Assembly (NCBI RefSeq): GCF_009728995.1
Contig: NZ_VTZW01000023.1
Span: 62,711-126,710 of the forward strand
Direction: 5' to 3'
DNA length: 64,000 nt
DNA from: Streptomonospora sp. PA3
GTDB lineage: Bacteria > Actinomycetota > Actinomycetes > Streptosporangiales > Streptosporangiaceae
The translations under genes and the position numbers were made by a program. A model generated the notes under the pieces. That model saw only the letters and a program-made list of their open reading frames with translations. It was not told the origin of the DNA and searched no databases. Below, one piece after another: positions 63,422-64,000 of the stretch (position 1 is the first letter of the stretch; each line of letters begins with the position of its first letter).

Positions 63422-64000
63422 GTGCTGCAGTCGTATCTGGCCCTGCTCCGCAAGCCGCACGTCGCCACGGCGCTGGCGACGAGCATCGTGGGGAGGCTGC
63501 CCAACGGCATGGCGGTCCTCGCGCTCACCCTGCTGTTCCGCCACGAAGGGGTGGACTTCGGCATCGTGGGCGTGCTGATCTCCGTCTACGGAGTCGGGAC
63601 CGCGGTGGGCGGGCCGGTGCTGGGCAGGATCGTCGACTTCCGCGGGCAGCCGCTCGTGCTGGTCGTCAGCGGCACCGCATCCGGCGCCGCATTCGCGGCC
63701 CTCGCACTGGCTCCGGACGCGCCGCTGGTCGTCGCTGTCCCGCTGACGGCCGCCGCTGGAGCGCTGACCCCGCCCCTGGAGTCGTGCCTGCGGTCGGTGT
63801 GGCCCACGCTGGTGGCCGGCGAGCAGGAGCGCGAGACCGCCTACTCGCTGGACGCCGCGCTGCAGGAGGCCATCTTCGTCGCCGCTCCCCTGCTCGTCAC
63901 GGCCGTGGCCGCCCTTTTCCTACCCATGCATGCAGTCATCGCCACCGCGCTGATCACGGTGGCGGGCGCGTGCGGATTCGCGGCTCTGCGGCCGGTGCGC
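63422..64000 (+). CDS. Major-facilitator-family transporter (partial)
   Basis: The first 193 residues of an MFS transporter run off the right edge. The sequence VLQSYLALLRKPHVATALAT starts at GTG 63422 and has five to six membrane segments (ALTLLFRHEGVDFGIVG; the MFS loop GPVLGRIVDFRGQ between segments 2 and 3). Substrate cannot be predicted from this portion. A 22-bp palindrome lies just upstream, suggesting repressor control of a drug or metabolite efflux gene. Confidence 0.85.
   Translation, partial: MLQSYLALLRKPHVATALATSIVGRLPNGMAVLALTLLFRHEGVDFGIVGVLISVYGVGTAVGGPVLGRIVDFRGQPLVLVVSGTASGAAFAALALAPDAPLVVAVPLTAAAGALTPPLESCLRSVWPTLVAGEQERETAYSLDAALQEAIFVAAPLLVTAVAALFLPMHAVIATALITVAGACGFAALRPVR

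Overview
The window is a contiguous piece of a high-GC actinobacterial chromosome. It carries a complete Pup-proteasome locus, a GarA/gcvP block, a bacterial NHEJ module, a Tat operon and a secreted GH11 xylanase with a cellulose-binding module. That combination fits a Nocardiopsaceae/Streptosporangiales-type soil actinomycete. The family assignment is inference; no rRNA or other taxonomic marker is present. Almost all sequence is ordinary chromosomal housekeeping DNA. I saw no tRNA, rRNA, CRISPR array, transposase or integrase.

Region 1 (0-14.4 kb, mostly minus strand) is the protein-degradation locus. Reading in the direction of transcription it runs trmI (tRNA m1A58 methyltransferase), mpa/arc (proteasomal ATPase), dop, pup, prcB, prcA, pafA, a two-domain FKBP lipoprotein, a fused pafBC DNA-damage regulator, a small membrane protein, tatA and tatC (cut by the left edge). 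Dop deamidates Pup, PafA ligates it to targets, Mpa unfolds the targets and PrcAB degrades them. Polyphosphate glucokinase lies divergently beside trmI.

Region 2 (14.4-29.4 kb) contains a small unknown gene, an XRE/TPR-like regulator and a SLOG-like protein. It continues with a site-2 protease with CBS domains, a Cas4/RecB-like Fe-S nuclease, a NarL-type two-component pair, a ThrE exporter, a MarR regulator with a cysteine tail, the lutABC lactate-utilisation operon, endonuclease V, and a repeat-filled 1-kb gap before a DUF5999-like gene.

Region 3 (29.4-45.9 kb) starts with a TPR protein and gcvP under a tandem glycine riboswitch, followed by a MerR regulator. An alditol oxidase and the NHEJ set (LigD-type polymerase, Ku, ATP-dependent ligase) then sit between that MerR gene and its usual companions, the DUF151 nuclease and GarA (here with a zinc ribbon). 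A large GDP-mannose-pyrophosphorylase/phosphomutase-like fusion and a CDP-alcohol phosphatidyltransferase complete the region.

Region 4 (45.9-64 kb) holds the cstA / cory-CC-star / ArsA-like ATPase operon, a flavin-split-barrel protein, the xylanase, thyX interrupted by a 370-residue LAGLIDADG intein, a 46-residue membrane protein and an SDR that lost its YxxxK pair. It then has trpEG behind a Trp-Trp leader-peptide attenuator, divergent helD, a 2-kb gene-free interval packed with repeats and hairpins, a DUF3618/holin-like pair and the start of an MFS transporter behind a 22-bp perfect palindrome.

The least explained material is non-coding. One family is a ~280-bp composite inverted-repeat element (copies at 27.5-28.3 kb and one inverted copy at 61.8-62.05 kb). 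Another is a ~38-bp repeat nested in two of those copies and also tandem at 10.25 kb. A third is a degenerate array family present in opposite orientations on both sides of two long hairpins at 60.5-62.3 kb.
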